Source: Lactarius indigo (lineage: Eukaryota; Basidiomycota; Agaricomycetes; Russulales; Russulaceae). From it: a DNA stretch of 64,000 nucleotides. Position numbers and translations under genes: made by a program. This document shows, piece by piece, positions 1 to 11,808 of the stretch. The stretch's first letter is position 1; each line of letters opens with the position of its first letter. The DNA is taken from assembly GCA_025766275.1 (NCBI GenBank), contig JAFKAC010000056.1, positions 124,001 through 188,000 of the forward strand. Direction: 5' to 3'. Below the pieces are notes generated by a model. It did not search any database and was not told where the DNA came from. It saw nothing but the letters and a program-made list of their open reading frames with translations.

Positions 1-2461
1 CAAGCGATAGTTGCCCAAGTCACTGAGGTAGAAGATGCTCTTCGCCGAGAGGATAAAGCCTATCCCAACATCGTCAACGAAGGCGACAGCAACTCGGATA
101 CTCACAGGTTCAGGGGTAGCCACAGCGACGGTGAATCTGAGGTGGATCACTCAGAAGCCAAGGAGCCCGAAGACACAGCATCCAACCAAGTCCAGAGGTA
201 GATAATGTCCACATTGACGACATCCGAGCTGATCGCTGACCGTTAATGTACTACCAGTGAAAGCAACCTTGACAGCGATGTGCATATGTCTGAACCAGAA
301 GGTCCTGAAGGCCGTAAAGTCGTGGTTCAAGATAGTGATGATAATGACAGTGACGACGAGTAGGAAAGTGACTCTGACTCCATAGACAAAGGCCCAGATA
401 CAGACGAAGATGAGAGTGAACACTCAGACAGCGGACTTGAAGAACTCGAGGATGAAATCGTGGCGAGGAGGAAGAAAAAGACAGGAAAGAAAAAACCCAA
501 AGGTGGGAGCATTGATAAAGGAAAAAAGAAAACAAAGGTAAGCGACACATTCCCGTTATCATGATGGCAAACTCACACGTTTTAACCCCACGAGGTGCCA
601 ACTCCGGCTGCAAATCATAGCCTCCGTGAAGAGGTCACTCGAGCACGCAAGACATCTGCTGTGTCAGGCCATAAGAGAAAGCCTGAGGAGCCTATTGAGG
701 ACAGTAGCGATGAGAGAGAAGACGAAGAGGATCAGCGTACCAAGCGGTGAGTCAGCATGACCAATGACCAAGTCATACTGTAATACCTGACTCATCAATC
801 ACGCACTTGATGACGTGAGCAAACAGGCCGCAGAAAAAAATCAAGAAGCGAAAGGGCGAGACTGCCACCGCTAGCGGCTTGCGAAAGGACTGGCAGAAGC
901 TCCTCAACGATTCAGGCTCCAGTAGCAAGTATAAGAAGTCCACTACCATGTTCAATCCCTCACTGAAAGACCCCACTTTGATTCCCACCCAACCCCGGCG
1001 AGCCCCAACCATTGTTGATGCTGACGACGATTGCATTACAGTGGCAAGTGAGCTATCACAATCAAGACCATCCTCTCGGACATTGGCATGGTCACGCACG
1101 CGAAGCACCAGTGAAGGGTTGGATAGTGCACGAGATCTCTGGCCGTCAGGAATTTTTGATGACGATGAAATTCCAAGCTCACTGCAGGCTGCCTGTACTG
1201 CGAAGAAGGCAAAGCACACGCCTCTCCATCCAACTGGGTCACGGCCATCTGCAAATTATAACAGCAATTGCACCACGTCTGCGGTATGTTTTTTTTTCTA
1301 GCAATGCTGCCACTGAATGACTCTCTTCACAGGTGGGCCTGGTGGTGAAGAAGAAGGACGTCAATACCAGTGCAGGCCCCATGCGAGGACCCATCATCAA
1401 GTCTGAGGGCAATGAGTTGTCAAAGCCCTACCGGAACCTCAAGGTCTCGGATATCCCAATCGCGGGAGAACATGAACTCGCACAGTGGGATCTCATCGTT
1501 CACGGAGTGCTTGACTGGGCAGGGACGTTATCGGATACATTTGGGACTAACGAGCACCCAGATCTCTTAGTGACGATACAGGGCTTGTGGGATAAATGCC
1601 TGCCAGAGAGAACGGAAGACGTGCGTACTAATCCTGCCATCAAGAAAGTGGTAAGTCCCCCGCATGTCGTGCACCTTACATTCTACTCCATCTGTAATCA
1701 CGACTGATGTTCTGTTTTCTCTGAGGTCATTGATCGTCTCAATGAATGGCGAAGCACCATCGGCAAGAAGGCAGTCACGATCCTCAGTGACTTTATCAAG
1801 CACAATGCCACACTGAGGAGGGATTCAGGCGAAGTTGCGACATTTGTTCGTGGATTGCTACCCCATCCACATGAACAACCCGTTATATTTCCACTCATAT
1901 ACGCTGATCCGGAGGTGCGTGCATCCGTACTCATTCATCTCACAAGGTGCCGATGCTTTTGAGCCCCAAAGGTGTCCAAAGGTTCGTGGCTTGCCCCCAT
2001 GCTCCTCCAAGTGTTCGCCGTGCACCTCCGGCGAGTAGCGAAGGCACCAACGAATTTTGGTTACCCTACTGGTGCCCTAGCACTTAGCACCGCCGCAGTA
2101 AGTTTTCACTCATATGCATATACAAGACTAATTGTCCACACAGTTGGAACACGGCCTCACTCTCTTCAAAACTGGGGTCAATATTCGAGATGAGAAAGCC
2201 ACCAACAACACCAGCCGTGCGTTCGATAACAATCCCTGGGGTGGGGTCGTGTGCCAATACTCGCAGTCGACAAGCGACCTACGTGAACGTAAATGGGTGC
2301 AAATCATGCGCGCGGCTTTGGTGTACCTCGCAGATCGTGTCGGGAACTCGAATATGGAAACTCAACGTTCTTCAGTCATACCGGATGGTCGTAGCAAGAT
2401 TGTGGTGTCAGACGATGGGACGGATGAAGAGGCGGACATTCAGGGAGTAGGTGATTATTGA
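1..2461 (+). pseudogene. 5'-truncated relic of an Agaricomycete hypothetical protein (DUF6532-like?)
   Basis: Blocks of plausible coding sequence on the + strand share one reading direction and are joined by candidate introns near 538-594, 748-826, 1283-1332, 1651-1726, 1915-1978 and 2097-2141. The N-terminal part is acidic and Ser/Lys-rich; the C-terminal part is more globular, with blocks such as LSKPYRNLKVSDIP and TNNTSRAFDNNPWG, and ends with TGA at 2459. The frame open from base 1 contains two in-frame TAG codons, at 199 and 361, so the first exon is broken. The layout (charged linker, then a helical domain ending in an RAFDNNPWG-like motif) resembles transposon-associated hypothetical proteins I know from Agaricomycetes, some annotated DUF6532. 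That family call is memory-based and tentative. No function is proposed. Confidence 0.5.
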
Positions 2462-4219
2462 ATGCCGAGGCATGGCGCAACCCAGGTAGGGGAGTGGCGC
2501 GGGAATGGAAGGGTGGGACCATCGGGCGCGAAAGGGTGACGGTGATGGCGCGTCCTCACATGTATGCCGGAGGGTGTTATGTATATAGAACCACGGATAC
2601 CAGTAGTACATAAATACACGAGCATCGGTCTGGATATATGACTGCCAGTATCTGTACATGAATCCTTGAGACTGTATGGAACAAACGTGACTGGCGGCCA
2701 TCTGCGTGAATCCTTGAGACTGTTCTTGAGACTGTACTTATGACTGGCAGTGTTTCTGTATGTATACTCTTTGATCCTGGACAGACAACTGAACGGACAT
2801 GCAAGATCTGTATTCACATCTGTATCTACATCTGGATACAACTGGGATGTGTCAGTTGCCAGTTGGCTGGTCTGGCTCGGTCAGGATCATTCTGCATCCA
2901 GACATGATTCTGGCAGACTGTCATGCTGGCTCCAGTACCCCCAGTACCTCCCAGGGCCTCAGAAAAAATGCTGATGTTGAATTGGTAACTCCGCCACTGA
3001 GATGGCACAGCTCTCGAGCGGAGCAATACAGATAACCATTCCATAACCCCAATTGTTATAAGATAACTATTCTATAACCTTAATTCTGTGAGATAACCTG
3101 ATTTCCTGAGAATTTCTCCCTCGACTTAATTATGAATCCCGCTCTCCAGTTTTGGATGGCCGACTATGTTCTCAAAATGGCAGGGGACAATCGTTATGGA
3201 ACCAGCTGTAGTCACCTCCTCGCAGATCAAGTCGAGCCCGACAACGAAAAAAACGGGTCCATACCCGTTTTTTTTTTTGGCAGGGCGGTCGGGCGCGACC
3301 TTGCCGCGGCCGGGTGCGACAAACTGCACCGAACGGTCACGTTGCGGGGACCAACAAATAAAAAAACAAATCTTTTTTTTTGGCTGATGCCGGGTCCGAC
3401 AAACCGTGCACCGGACGGGCTCTTAAGAACTTGCATCAGAATCCTGGGGTACAAGCTTGGGCACAAGACTTATGTCACGGTATTAAGTGAGGAACGTGTG
3501 GAACCCCGATAACTGTAACGAATACTAGTACTGCATTGCTTCCTCAACCTGCAGATAGATCAGCTGCGCCTTAGGCACTGGCAGGCGCATGCGCATGGGG
3601 GAGGAGGCAGGACACGGATGCGACTTGTGTACAGTGCGCCTGGGTAAATAGAAGACGGTTACGGGACGTTGTATGGAGTTTGGTATGGAGACTCTGCCAG
3701 TGATAGGCATCTGTACCGTGCATCCTACCGGTGACCTCCTTGAGTTACCTACAGCAGCGATAGCCGGGACCAGGGTCGATGTTCTTGTAGTACTACTATG
3801 GGTGGGGCGAAGGAAGCCAGCTTACCTGTCTGTACGGCCAAGGTGTCGCCCTCGTCAGAACGATTTGTTTCAGCAGTGCGCCAGACTCCACGCATGCCCA
3901 TTGCCTATCGCTTGTGCCATGTTATGCCTTGGGTCTTGGCTTAGGTCGCATTTCAACTTGCGAGGCGTTAAAGTTGAAATTCATCTCCACGGGGCCAACA
4001 AATAGAACGTGGCCTTGAATTAAACCTAACTACGCGATTCTAATAAGAGGGGACAATAAATAGTTCCAGAACAATGTGTATACATGCAGCTGAAAAATTG
4101 CTTCACTATATAATGTGAGTCAGATAAATGTGTAGCAAGTCGCAAGACGCAGTTTGGGGCCTGGTGTTCATTGCGAGTTGACGGTTGCAAACATTGAAGA
4201 AAAAAACAAATTACTTGTC
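2462..4219. other. Intergenic, no gene recognised
   Basis: No ORF here reads like a protein. It holds small direct repeats, including a 17-bp block beginning tgaatccttgag repeated about 48 bases apart (near 2660 and 2708), an AT-rich stretch with imperfect ataaccattccataacc repeats near 3030-3110, and a cggg/cccg hairpin flanked by A and T runs near 3245-3280. It lies downstream of the NLR-metacaspase stop codon, so its right end probably includes that gene's 3' UTR. Confidence 0.5.
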
Positions 4220-7200
4220 TTATAGGTCGAGGATGTCGTCCATATTCTGATCAAAGGCATGAAACGATCAGAAGCGAAAATAAGACAAAAACGACATAGC
4301 CCTACCAGCTTCGCCAAGCTGCTTAGCTGTGGTTCCTGGAAGTCGTCCAGCTCGCCGTCGAAGCCGTCCCCTCGCCCGAATGCCGCTTCCTTCTTTTGAT
4401 AGCGGGTATATTTGTGCAGTTCAAGGGAGTTTTCGTGGAGCGCAAAACTGAAAAATGACGAAGATACGCGCTTAGATAGATCGGATAACGGAACTAAGGC
4501 AACCCACTTGACATGAGACATCAGGTCGCGGTATGACGGGCGGGGCCGCGTTTCTGTGGGCGGGTGTTTTCCACGGGGCAAGGTAAATTAGGTAAAATTG
4601 CATTGGGAAGAATGGAGCTAGGAAGGGACGCGGAGTGCTTACTAAGATACTTGCATAACACGGTCGTAAACGATCCATTAGGACCTTCCCAAGCGAGCTG
4701 CGAGTCTGAACACGAGGATAACGATAACTGGTTTTTCGTAGAACGTCAGGGTGGGCATGTCACCCAAGCAACCAAAATGAATGTTCTCAGAATGGTGCTC
4801 ACCACTTTAGGATGTGGAATGGTACCAGCGTCGTACTGACACCACCCATCACACGCAAACAACCGCATGGGTGAATCGCATAGCATAGGGGAAGTCAGGA
4901 ACGCTTCCGGTTCGCCAACTGACATTGCGCACTGGATCGTCCGGTCGCCGTCCGCGCTGCCGCTAAGCCGTGTGTCAATTCGCAACGGCGTGCTCGACAA
5001 TGGAGGCAGGTGGGTAGTAAGCCTCTGGTCGCCGCCGTTTCTGGTCATCGTACCAGCGTTTGGGAGAGAACCAGGGTCGGGGAAATGGGGAAACCCCATC
5101 GCATGGCTGCGTACTATTACGATACGACGAAGTCACAAAGTTGCAGAACAGGGAAAAGGGAAAAAAGATGAATAAAAGTAGGGTGAGACGCACCGTTCTT
5201 ATTTTGAATAGTAAGCGTACGGCGCGTTCCTTTTGACACCCACGGGACGTAGACGTTGTTACAATGAGAGTGCGGTAAATCGAGCATGGTTCCCGAGTGA
5301 CAAGTATCGAGGACAGCCTGAAGAACGATCCGTTGGCGTCGTTTGAGAGAAAAAAGAGCGGTGCATGCCACTTACCAGGAGCGAGCAGCCATTCGGAAGG
5401 GAATCTACAAGGGCATCATTTAGCTCCTAATTACATCCAGTCAACAAACGGGCGCTTCTCGCAGAGTAAAGACGTAGATCGTTTACGTTGTCAAAGATGT
5501 ACTGTTCGTCGCTTGTGACGATGACTAGACGTCAAGGATTGATTTAGAAAAGCCGTTTTTACCGCAGAGAGAAGGGGGCGAACCTTCGTCCTGACGATCC
5601 TCTTCCTCGTAATCTTCGGTCGCTAATCTCTGATCAGAATGGCCGGAATCTGGGTGGGAACATTAATAGGTAAAGTATACCATACGTCATGGCGGCAAGG
5701 AGAGGTGAAAGGAAACACACAAAAAAACGTGAACTTGTCGCCTGGTGCGGCATCATGAACCAGTCTTATCAATTCGAGGGTCTATCACACGTGTTAACGC
5801 CACACAAAAAAAAGAGTATGTCACGCCGACCATGTTTGCACGAGTCGGCTGCAGACGGTCAGGGAATCCGGTATCGTCCTTGAGCACGGTGATGTCATCG
5901 GGAGTGTACCCATAGGTACCTGCGAAATGAGATTAGCGTTGGGCGAGGAAACTCCGAGGTACGATTTTCAGGGCCGAAAAAACTCACTCACCTATCAGAA
6001 GTTTCCGAAAGCGGTCGACGTCCTCAAATGGGCTCTCCAACGGCGCCCACGTATTCGAGGGGGAACAGTAGGTAATACCAACGAGGAGAGCGCGCCGTTT
6101 GGTCTCTCCGACGACATCCGGAAGGTGTATGCGATTGGCGATGTCAATGACGTAAGGTGACCAGATTGGAACGAGGTGAAAGTATTGGGGGCCGAGAAAA
6201 GCGCCGATGATTCGACGGTCACCTCCAGGAAACGCGGTCCCCCCCTGGTTGAATTGGTTAATACGCGCCGGGAAATTTGCACCATGTTTGAGCAGCCATC
6301 GCACAGACCCCAAATTCCAGTGTCCTATTGCTAGGCGCAGTAGGCTCGTGCCATCCTCACTACGAGCATTTACATCCGCGCCGTAATTTAACAGCAACTG
6401 TGCGAACACCAGATCTTCTTCTCGTAGTGCCTTGAAGAGTATTGTCCCTTTCCCATGTTCCCAGACGTTTGGGTCTGCGCCGTGTTGGAGTAGTAGCATT
6501 GCGATTTCCGGGTAGGCTTTTCCCAATGCCAAAGACAGTGACGTCCGACCTGAGGGGTCACGGAAATTAATATCTGCGCCGAAATCAAGCATCAGCCGTG
6601 AAAGCTCCAGACACCCGCTATCCGATGCCCAGAGCAGCGGGGACCACCCATTGGTTCCAGCGGCGTCCAGGTGGGCACCGCACTTGACCAGTACTTGTGT
6701 CACCCTCAAAAGTCCTCGGGCAACGGCCGCGCATAACGGAGTACCGTAATAACCACCTTGCTCGTTCACATCCTGGGAGCGCGCGGTGACAAGCCATTCA
6801 GCCATATCAGGGAGATCTAACAACACGGCATAGTATATCGGCGGTGCATTAGGCTGTAAAGGGGTTTCTGAGCCCATTGACCTCCGCGATTTTCGATCCA
6901 TGTCGTATATCCAAACCCAGGCGGCAAAATGCGAGTGATCTCGGTCAAAAAGGCGTTTCATGGCGTATTCTGCACGTGACGACACATTCTGGAACTTGGC
7001 ATGATCTACCCAATGCTGAGCGGCATAACGCGCGAGGGGGTACTTCTCGATGCCCCTTTGGTTGAGGTGGTTATCTAGCTGGAGCAAAACGGAAAGGCAC
7101 GCTTGCGCGACAATCGTATGAGCTGGTTCGAGTGAGATGTAGTAGCGTGAGACGCATCCGGTCGTGAGGCGGCTCGACATGAGGAATTCCTGCACAGAAA

Positions 7201-9631
7201 AGTGAGAAAATTGGACAACCGGAGAACCGTTCATGGCGACAACAGCGATCAAGCTTGAACATGTGGAAAGTACAGCATTGCTTGGGTTCTCTGGGCGCCA
7301 ATCGACCACGAGTGTCGCAGTTCCTCCGGCGTCGAAATCAACCGCAAGAAATTCTGCAAGTTCCTCGACACGAAGGGGTCTCGAAGCTACGGCGATACAC
7401 TGAAGGAGGCGATGAGCATATCCCCAGTTTTCTTCGTCGATGTCCTGCAATGTGCGCTCGTATGTCGCATCCAAAGTCCGAGGTAACTCATCCAAGGCGC
7501 CCCGGATACGCCCAGGAAGGCAGCGACGTAGCTTGTCCAACTGACAAAACACCCATCGAAACCTGTGTCGTGGTAAAGTAAGTACAAAAGTACAGGTCCA
7601 GAGAGGTACGTGGCGCCTCACATCCCAGAGGCTTCCCGGCGGAGCTTATTTATGACAAGGTTCCTATCTATTTCCCTCCATTGACTCATGTTCTTGTCTG
7701 TGTTCACGAAGAAAGAAATGTAGTTGTTGATATCCTCCATTTGTCCCGTCTCGTCGTGGAGTGACACGGAATGAGGCGCCAAAGGTAGGAGAACGGTCCA
7801 GATGTCTGCCTCAGGGCGGCTGGTTACGCATAGATGCAGATTTGGGTTTTTCAAGTTGACGAGATCTGTCACGAGGTCCAGAACCTTTTCGCGGGCAGAT
7901 GGTGTACCGGTAATGGTTGGGCATTCGTCAAGCGCATCCACGATAATATATGTCGGACCAAGTTTCCCCACCGAGAGCATTTCTTTCAAGCAATCCAGGA
8001 GTGCTCTGTCGTTAGGCTGCCGCAAGCCATCGCCGTGTACCGAATACAAGCGAGAAAGGATGTCACAGCAGTCATCAGACCGAGCGCAGAACTGGACAAG
8101 CAGCGAGGCCAAGAGGCCACGGCGATTCCGTTTCTCATCGTCCCTAAAGTCAAAATAGAAGAAAGCCATGGAACATGTTGCAGTCTCTTGCATAGATTCT
8201 ACGTCTTTGATGATTGTAGAGCTGACCGACGCATAAGAGATGATGAGGCCCATTATACAAAATGGCCAAAAGACCCACATACCATAGGACGCTCTTCCCT
8301 GAACCGGCTATGAATCGAGACACAATCAGTGATGGTCCTAATACGAACTAGTACGAATGATCTGCACGTTTTCCGTGAATCCAGAGCAAGGATCCCCTCA
8401 TTCTCCACTCCAAAAAAGTGGTTCCTTGTATGAACCATGTGGCCGTGTCATCGTAGCAAACTTCGCAAGCAGCGTTTTGATTTTGCGACGGATCAGGGGG
8501 AGAGAGCCACTTTCGAGACTTCTTTCGTGATCGGTCAACTGGAAAGCATCCTTGATCAGAGAAGAGAGACAGTGAGGAAACTACGAACGGCTCTTCTTGA
8601 TCTCGTTGCTAACCAAATATTGCAAAGAAGCTAGGATGCACAATTAAACACGCAGATTTCCGAAAGTGAACCAAACATACAGAGGACTTCACCAGTGGAG
8701 TCCGCTGACGCCTTTTCATCTAGACAGAAAACACTCAGCCTATGATACTTGGAGATTTAAACGAACGCCGTTCACAGTCCATGACATCCCTCAAATTCTG
8801 CGCAAGGCCGTACACGACCTCGAGTGTTAGCGCGGCCGTAGTCTGGGACTCCTCTCGAGTCAATCGGTCCAACTTTTGCAGAAGCGCCTCGACATCCCTT
8901 TCTCCAAGAAGCTTCTTCCCGAGTTTGACTGGTTCCCTGAGCGAAGAACGAGGCGTTGACGAAGGGTGGACTCACTCAATCTCCCTTGTTTGACTTGTTG
9001 GGTCGCAAGGGCAAGGGTAGCAAGTAATTCGACCAGAATCTTCACAACTATCTCGGTCATCGCTGTCGTCGATTGGACCTTGGTATAAATATTAAGACGT
9101 TTCAGGAAGTTTTCGATTAATTCAAATAGTTCGATAAGCGCATCGTAGCTGGCGCTAACGTCCTTTATCGCCTGATGTTTCCATATATCAAGACTCCGCA
9201 GGAAACGAGCGAGGAGATACATACCGCGAGGAGGATCCCGATTCCTGCGAAAATTGCTTTTGCGGGTGGGAATGGCTACACAAAGGATTGTCACGTTGTC
9301 ATGAAACAAATAAGAGGCAACTCCTTGGCCAACTCACTACAATACCAATAACCTCCACGAGAACCGCATTGGTCGAAAGGGTATGCAAGACGTTAACAGC
9401 CCGTTTGAGGTGTGGCATCATTTTTCCTTGGTCGTCCTTGTGGTCGCCTCTAAATTTTTGAAACGCTTGTGCCTGGTCTTGAAGTACCGCAAGAACGGAG
9501 TCAGCAGAGTCACAACCTTTGAGCTTGGAGCTAAGCTCATTGTCGATCAAGTTTGTCCCGACCCGATTCTCGTACTCGCTCAAGGCATCTCCAAAGAGTG
9601 ATTGAATATCGAGAGTGTGTGTTGAAGACAT
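4220..9631 (-). CDS. Goodbye-NACHT-ankyrin NLR with C-terminal metacaspase domain
   Basis: Predicted STAND/NLR immune-type receptor with a built-in caspase-like protease. Splicing 21 exons gives 4182 nt, 1393 residues, every junction in phase. Exons (high to low): 9631-9338, 9275-9225, 9171-8972, 8936-8776, 8719-8681, 8630-8614, 8551-8368, 8307-8283, 8221-7622, 7562-5992, 5919-5831, 5781-5721, 5649-5584, 5524-5487, 5426-5376, 5317-5194, 5113-4803, 4727-4643, 4553-4508, 4447-4306, 4246-4220. Residues about 1-250 match the fungal Goodbye domain (MSSTHTLDIQSLF start). NACHT: Walker A GKPGSGKS at 314-321, Walker B YIIVDALDEC at 415-424. Ankyrin repeats lie at about 760-960. The p20 domain starts near 1010 (RRALLVGITY), with catalytic His in YSGHSDQ (1101) and Cys in DTCHSG (1155); the tail QEPQLSSLAKL is typical of basidiomycete metacaspases. 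Ankyrin repeats and caspase start share one 1571-nt exon, favouring a true fusion. The exon 3 donor (gtccac) is weak. Alternative: two genes merged by my model. Confidence 0.82.
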
Positions 9632-10725
9632 CACGCGAACAGATAGTGGGATCGTCAGCAAGTTGAAGTTCGTCTCAGGCCAGTGCCGTGACTACAGTTA
9701 CGGCGTTGGTTCAGGTCGTCACGCGTCAGATCCGCGTCAGACCTGGTCACCGCAACTTGAGCGGGCCCACGTTTTTAGTTAGTTTGGACGGGTCCGAGTC
9801 TCACACCCCAGATTACTCTCACATGCGTGTCTGGTTCGTTGCATATTTATGAGGGAGCCACCTTATCTCCATCAAGAGCCACAGTCCCAGTCGACGCTCC
9901 GCATGACCCAAGCTATCCCTTCCTCCCTCCTCGCCCTGACCAAATTGCTCTGGTGATAACGAGCACCCTCGTGCTCGGATTGGAACTCTAGATATTCCTT
10001 CAAGTCTTTGTGGATGGGTTCACGACTAGTCGCCCGACTCGCCCTTATCTGGGAGGGGCATCTCCAAGGGTACCCCTCATTGATTTCCTCCAACTCTTGC
10101 TCACCCCAGCCAGCTCCGGGCCCCCTCCTGCCCTCGAACTCGAGGAACTCAAGTCTCTCAAGGACTACGTTGGCAGTGCGCTGGGCCCACACTGTCCCAG
10201 GAGTTGAAGGCCCTTTCTGCAAAAGTCGACAAACCTTCGAAGCCCCGCAAAGCCCGCCAGCCCGCCAGCCCGCAGCTAGTCTGTACGTCGTCATTCAGGA
10301 TGACATTTGTGCTACCTTCGAGCCCGCAGTCGACACCCTACTGCGTACTATTCCCTCATCAGGCTCATTACTGCCGCACACTCCTCCCTACCTTTCACGG
10401 CACCACCGCCTTTAGTTCTGTACAGTCATGCTGCTGCACCCTGTGCTGCAGTCTGTCCCCTGTACTCATCCTACCCTACTGGGCATTTATAACCTTGTTT
10501 TTTTAACTCACGTTTGTATTACTACCCAATGATACAGACCCACGTGTACTTCCTACCTCCATTATGACAATACCGCAGTCAAATTGAGCTCCGACATTGA
10601 GAAACTTCTACCTCTCAGCTGAGGTTTCAACGTCATGGTTCCAGTCCATAATTTTCTCGTGATCTCTAGATGCCGTACGATCTTCTTGGATGATAGATAC
10701 TACCTTGGTGAATCTCCTGCAGTTC
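9632..10725. other. Intergenic between NLR start and sedolisin relic
   Basis: Upstream region of the minus-strand NLR gene. Two opposite-strand ORFs around 9870-10415 overlap; neither shows a recognisable domain and I do not call either as a gene. The segment near 10560-10620 resembles the stretch just upstream of the next sedolisin (around 11640-11700), so the duplication that made the two sedolisin copies included some 5' flank. Confidence 0.45.
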
Positions 10726-11231
10726 ATGGGCTACTATATGTTCATACTCTCTGTGCTCTCTTTCCCCGCCGCTGGATCCCTCAGTGGCTTCGTCACACCA
10801 GTCGCACCAGCTAGGGACGTTATGCATATGAAGCATGCATGGAATTCTGTCCCGATGAACTAGGAGGGCCTAGCCCCCCCGCCCGTTGGCACTACGATCG
10901 ACCCCAGCATTACTCTCAAGCCCCATCGCGAGGATACCCTGATTGATGCGCTCTATGAAGTTAGCAGTCCCAGACATCCAAAGCGCGTCTTTTCCACTAC
11001 TCCGCGCACCCATGTACTCACCCGTGTCGCTGCTCCGTTTCAGATATTGTACACACCTTTCCAAGGAGCAGGTCGCCCAGATTTTTGCGCCGCACCCAGA
11101 CTCTCGAGCTCGTGAATTCTTGGCGAGGGCACTACGGCGTGTCCTCCTCCAGTATTATAACGACACGTGGTAACTGGCTGACACTCACAGGCGTGCCCGC
11201 GTCCCAAGCCAGTGGCCTTCTCGGTGCATCC
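10726..11231 (+). pseudogene. Truncated sedolisin (S53) relic, copy B
   Basis: Reads like the signal peptide and start of the pro-kumamolisin activation domain of a secreted S53 protease, closely matching the fuller copy downstream: HAWNSVPMN, GTTIDPSITLKPH, EDTLIDALYEVSSP, then after an intron LSKEQVAQI and a diverged C-terminal part. Breaks: an in-frame TAG at 10861 where the sister copy has Trp, further frame loss after the second block, and truncation at about 11231, where sequence switches abruptly to a reversed NLR fragment. The intron appears to use a GC donor (CCA AA|gcgcgt), which restores the family motif HPKY. No mature protease domain remains, so it cannot encode an enzyme. Confidence 0.75.
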
Positions 11232-11411
11232 AATTTTCGAAATTCCTGGGCCTGGTTTTGGAGTACCTCAATCACCGAGTCAGCGGAGTCACAGCTTTTG
11301 AGCTTGGAGCTAAGCTCATTTTTGATCAAAATTTGTCCCGACCCGCTTCTCGTACTCTCTCAAGGCAGCCTCAAAGGGCGACCGAATTTCGGGAGAGTGT
11401 GGTGAAGACAT
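11232..11411 (-). pseudogene. Broken duplicate of the NLR Goodbye-domain 5' end
   Basis: On the minus strand this copies the first exon of the NLR gene at 9631: start codon at 11409-11411 followed by MSSPHSPEI, EYEKRVGTN, then LSSKLKSCDSADSV and VLQNQAQEFRKL, compared with LSSKLKGCDSADSV and VLQDQAQAFQKF in the intact gene. One extra T in the aaatttt tract after GTN shifts the frame. The copy stops at about 11232, joined directly to the plus-strand sedolisin relic. It shows that part of this NLR, or a close paralogue, was duplicated next door and decayed. Confidence 0.8.
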
Positions 11412-11700
11412 AACGCGAGTCACGGTTGGGTCGTCAGTGGTAGTGGCAGTGCTGCCTTTGGCAACTGGCCTACCTCAACCCCGCCTACTCAACCCATTTT
11501 GGGAAAGCACTCTATCGATATGAAAACCGCTGTAACTTACAAGTTCCGCGGTGTAGCGCGTACACAACCGCGGGTGTCGGCCTGTCACCCGCCCCGTCGA
11601 GATCAGCTTCGGCAAGTCTTGTGTTCCTACTGGTACTTCCATCTTGACAATGCCGCCCCCAGTTCGGAGACCTGAGTTGAGTTCCGACATTGAGATGCGC

Positions 11701-11709
11701 TATAAAAGG
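11701..11709 (+). promoter_or_regulatory. TATA box of sedolisin copy A
   Basis: tataaaagg lies 100-108 bases upstream of the ATG at 11809. The minus-strand sedolisin at 47542 has TATAAAGG at a similar distance, so the element looks ancestral to the family; the truncated copy at 10726 lacks a clear match. Confidence 0.55.
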
Positions 11710-11808
11710 CTCAATGCTCCAGTGGTTAGTGCTCTCTGGATCTTTGGCCTTCTCAAGGCGCCGTACGATCTTCATGTGTCGCAGATGAAACCCCCCCATG
11801 CCGTAGTT

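Noticed and set aside
9872..10415. Opposite-strand ORFs of about 140 codons upstream of the NLR
   Set aside because: They overlap on opposite strands, show no domain, and lie in a region with evidence of duplication and decay.
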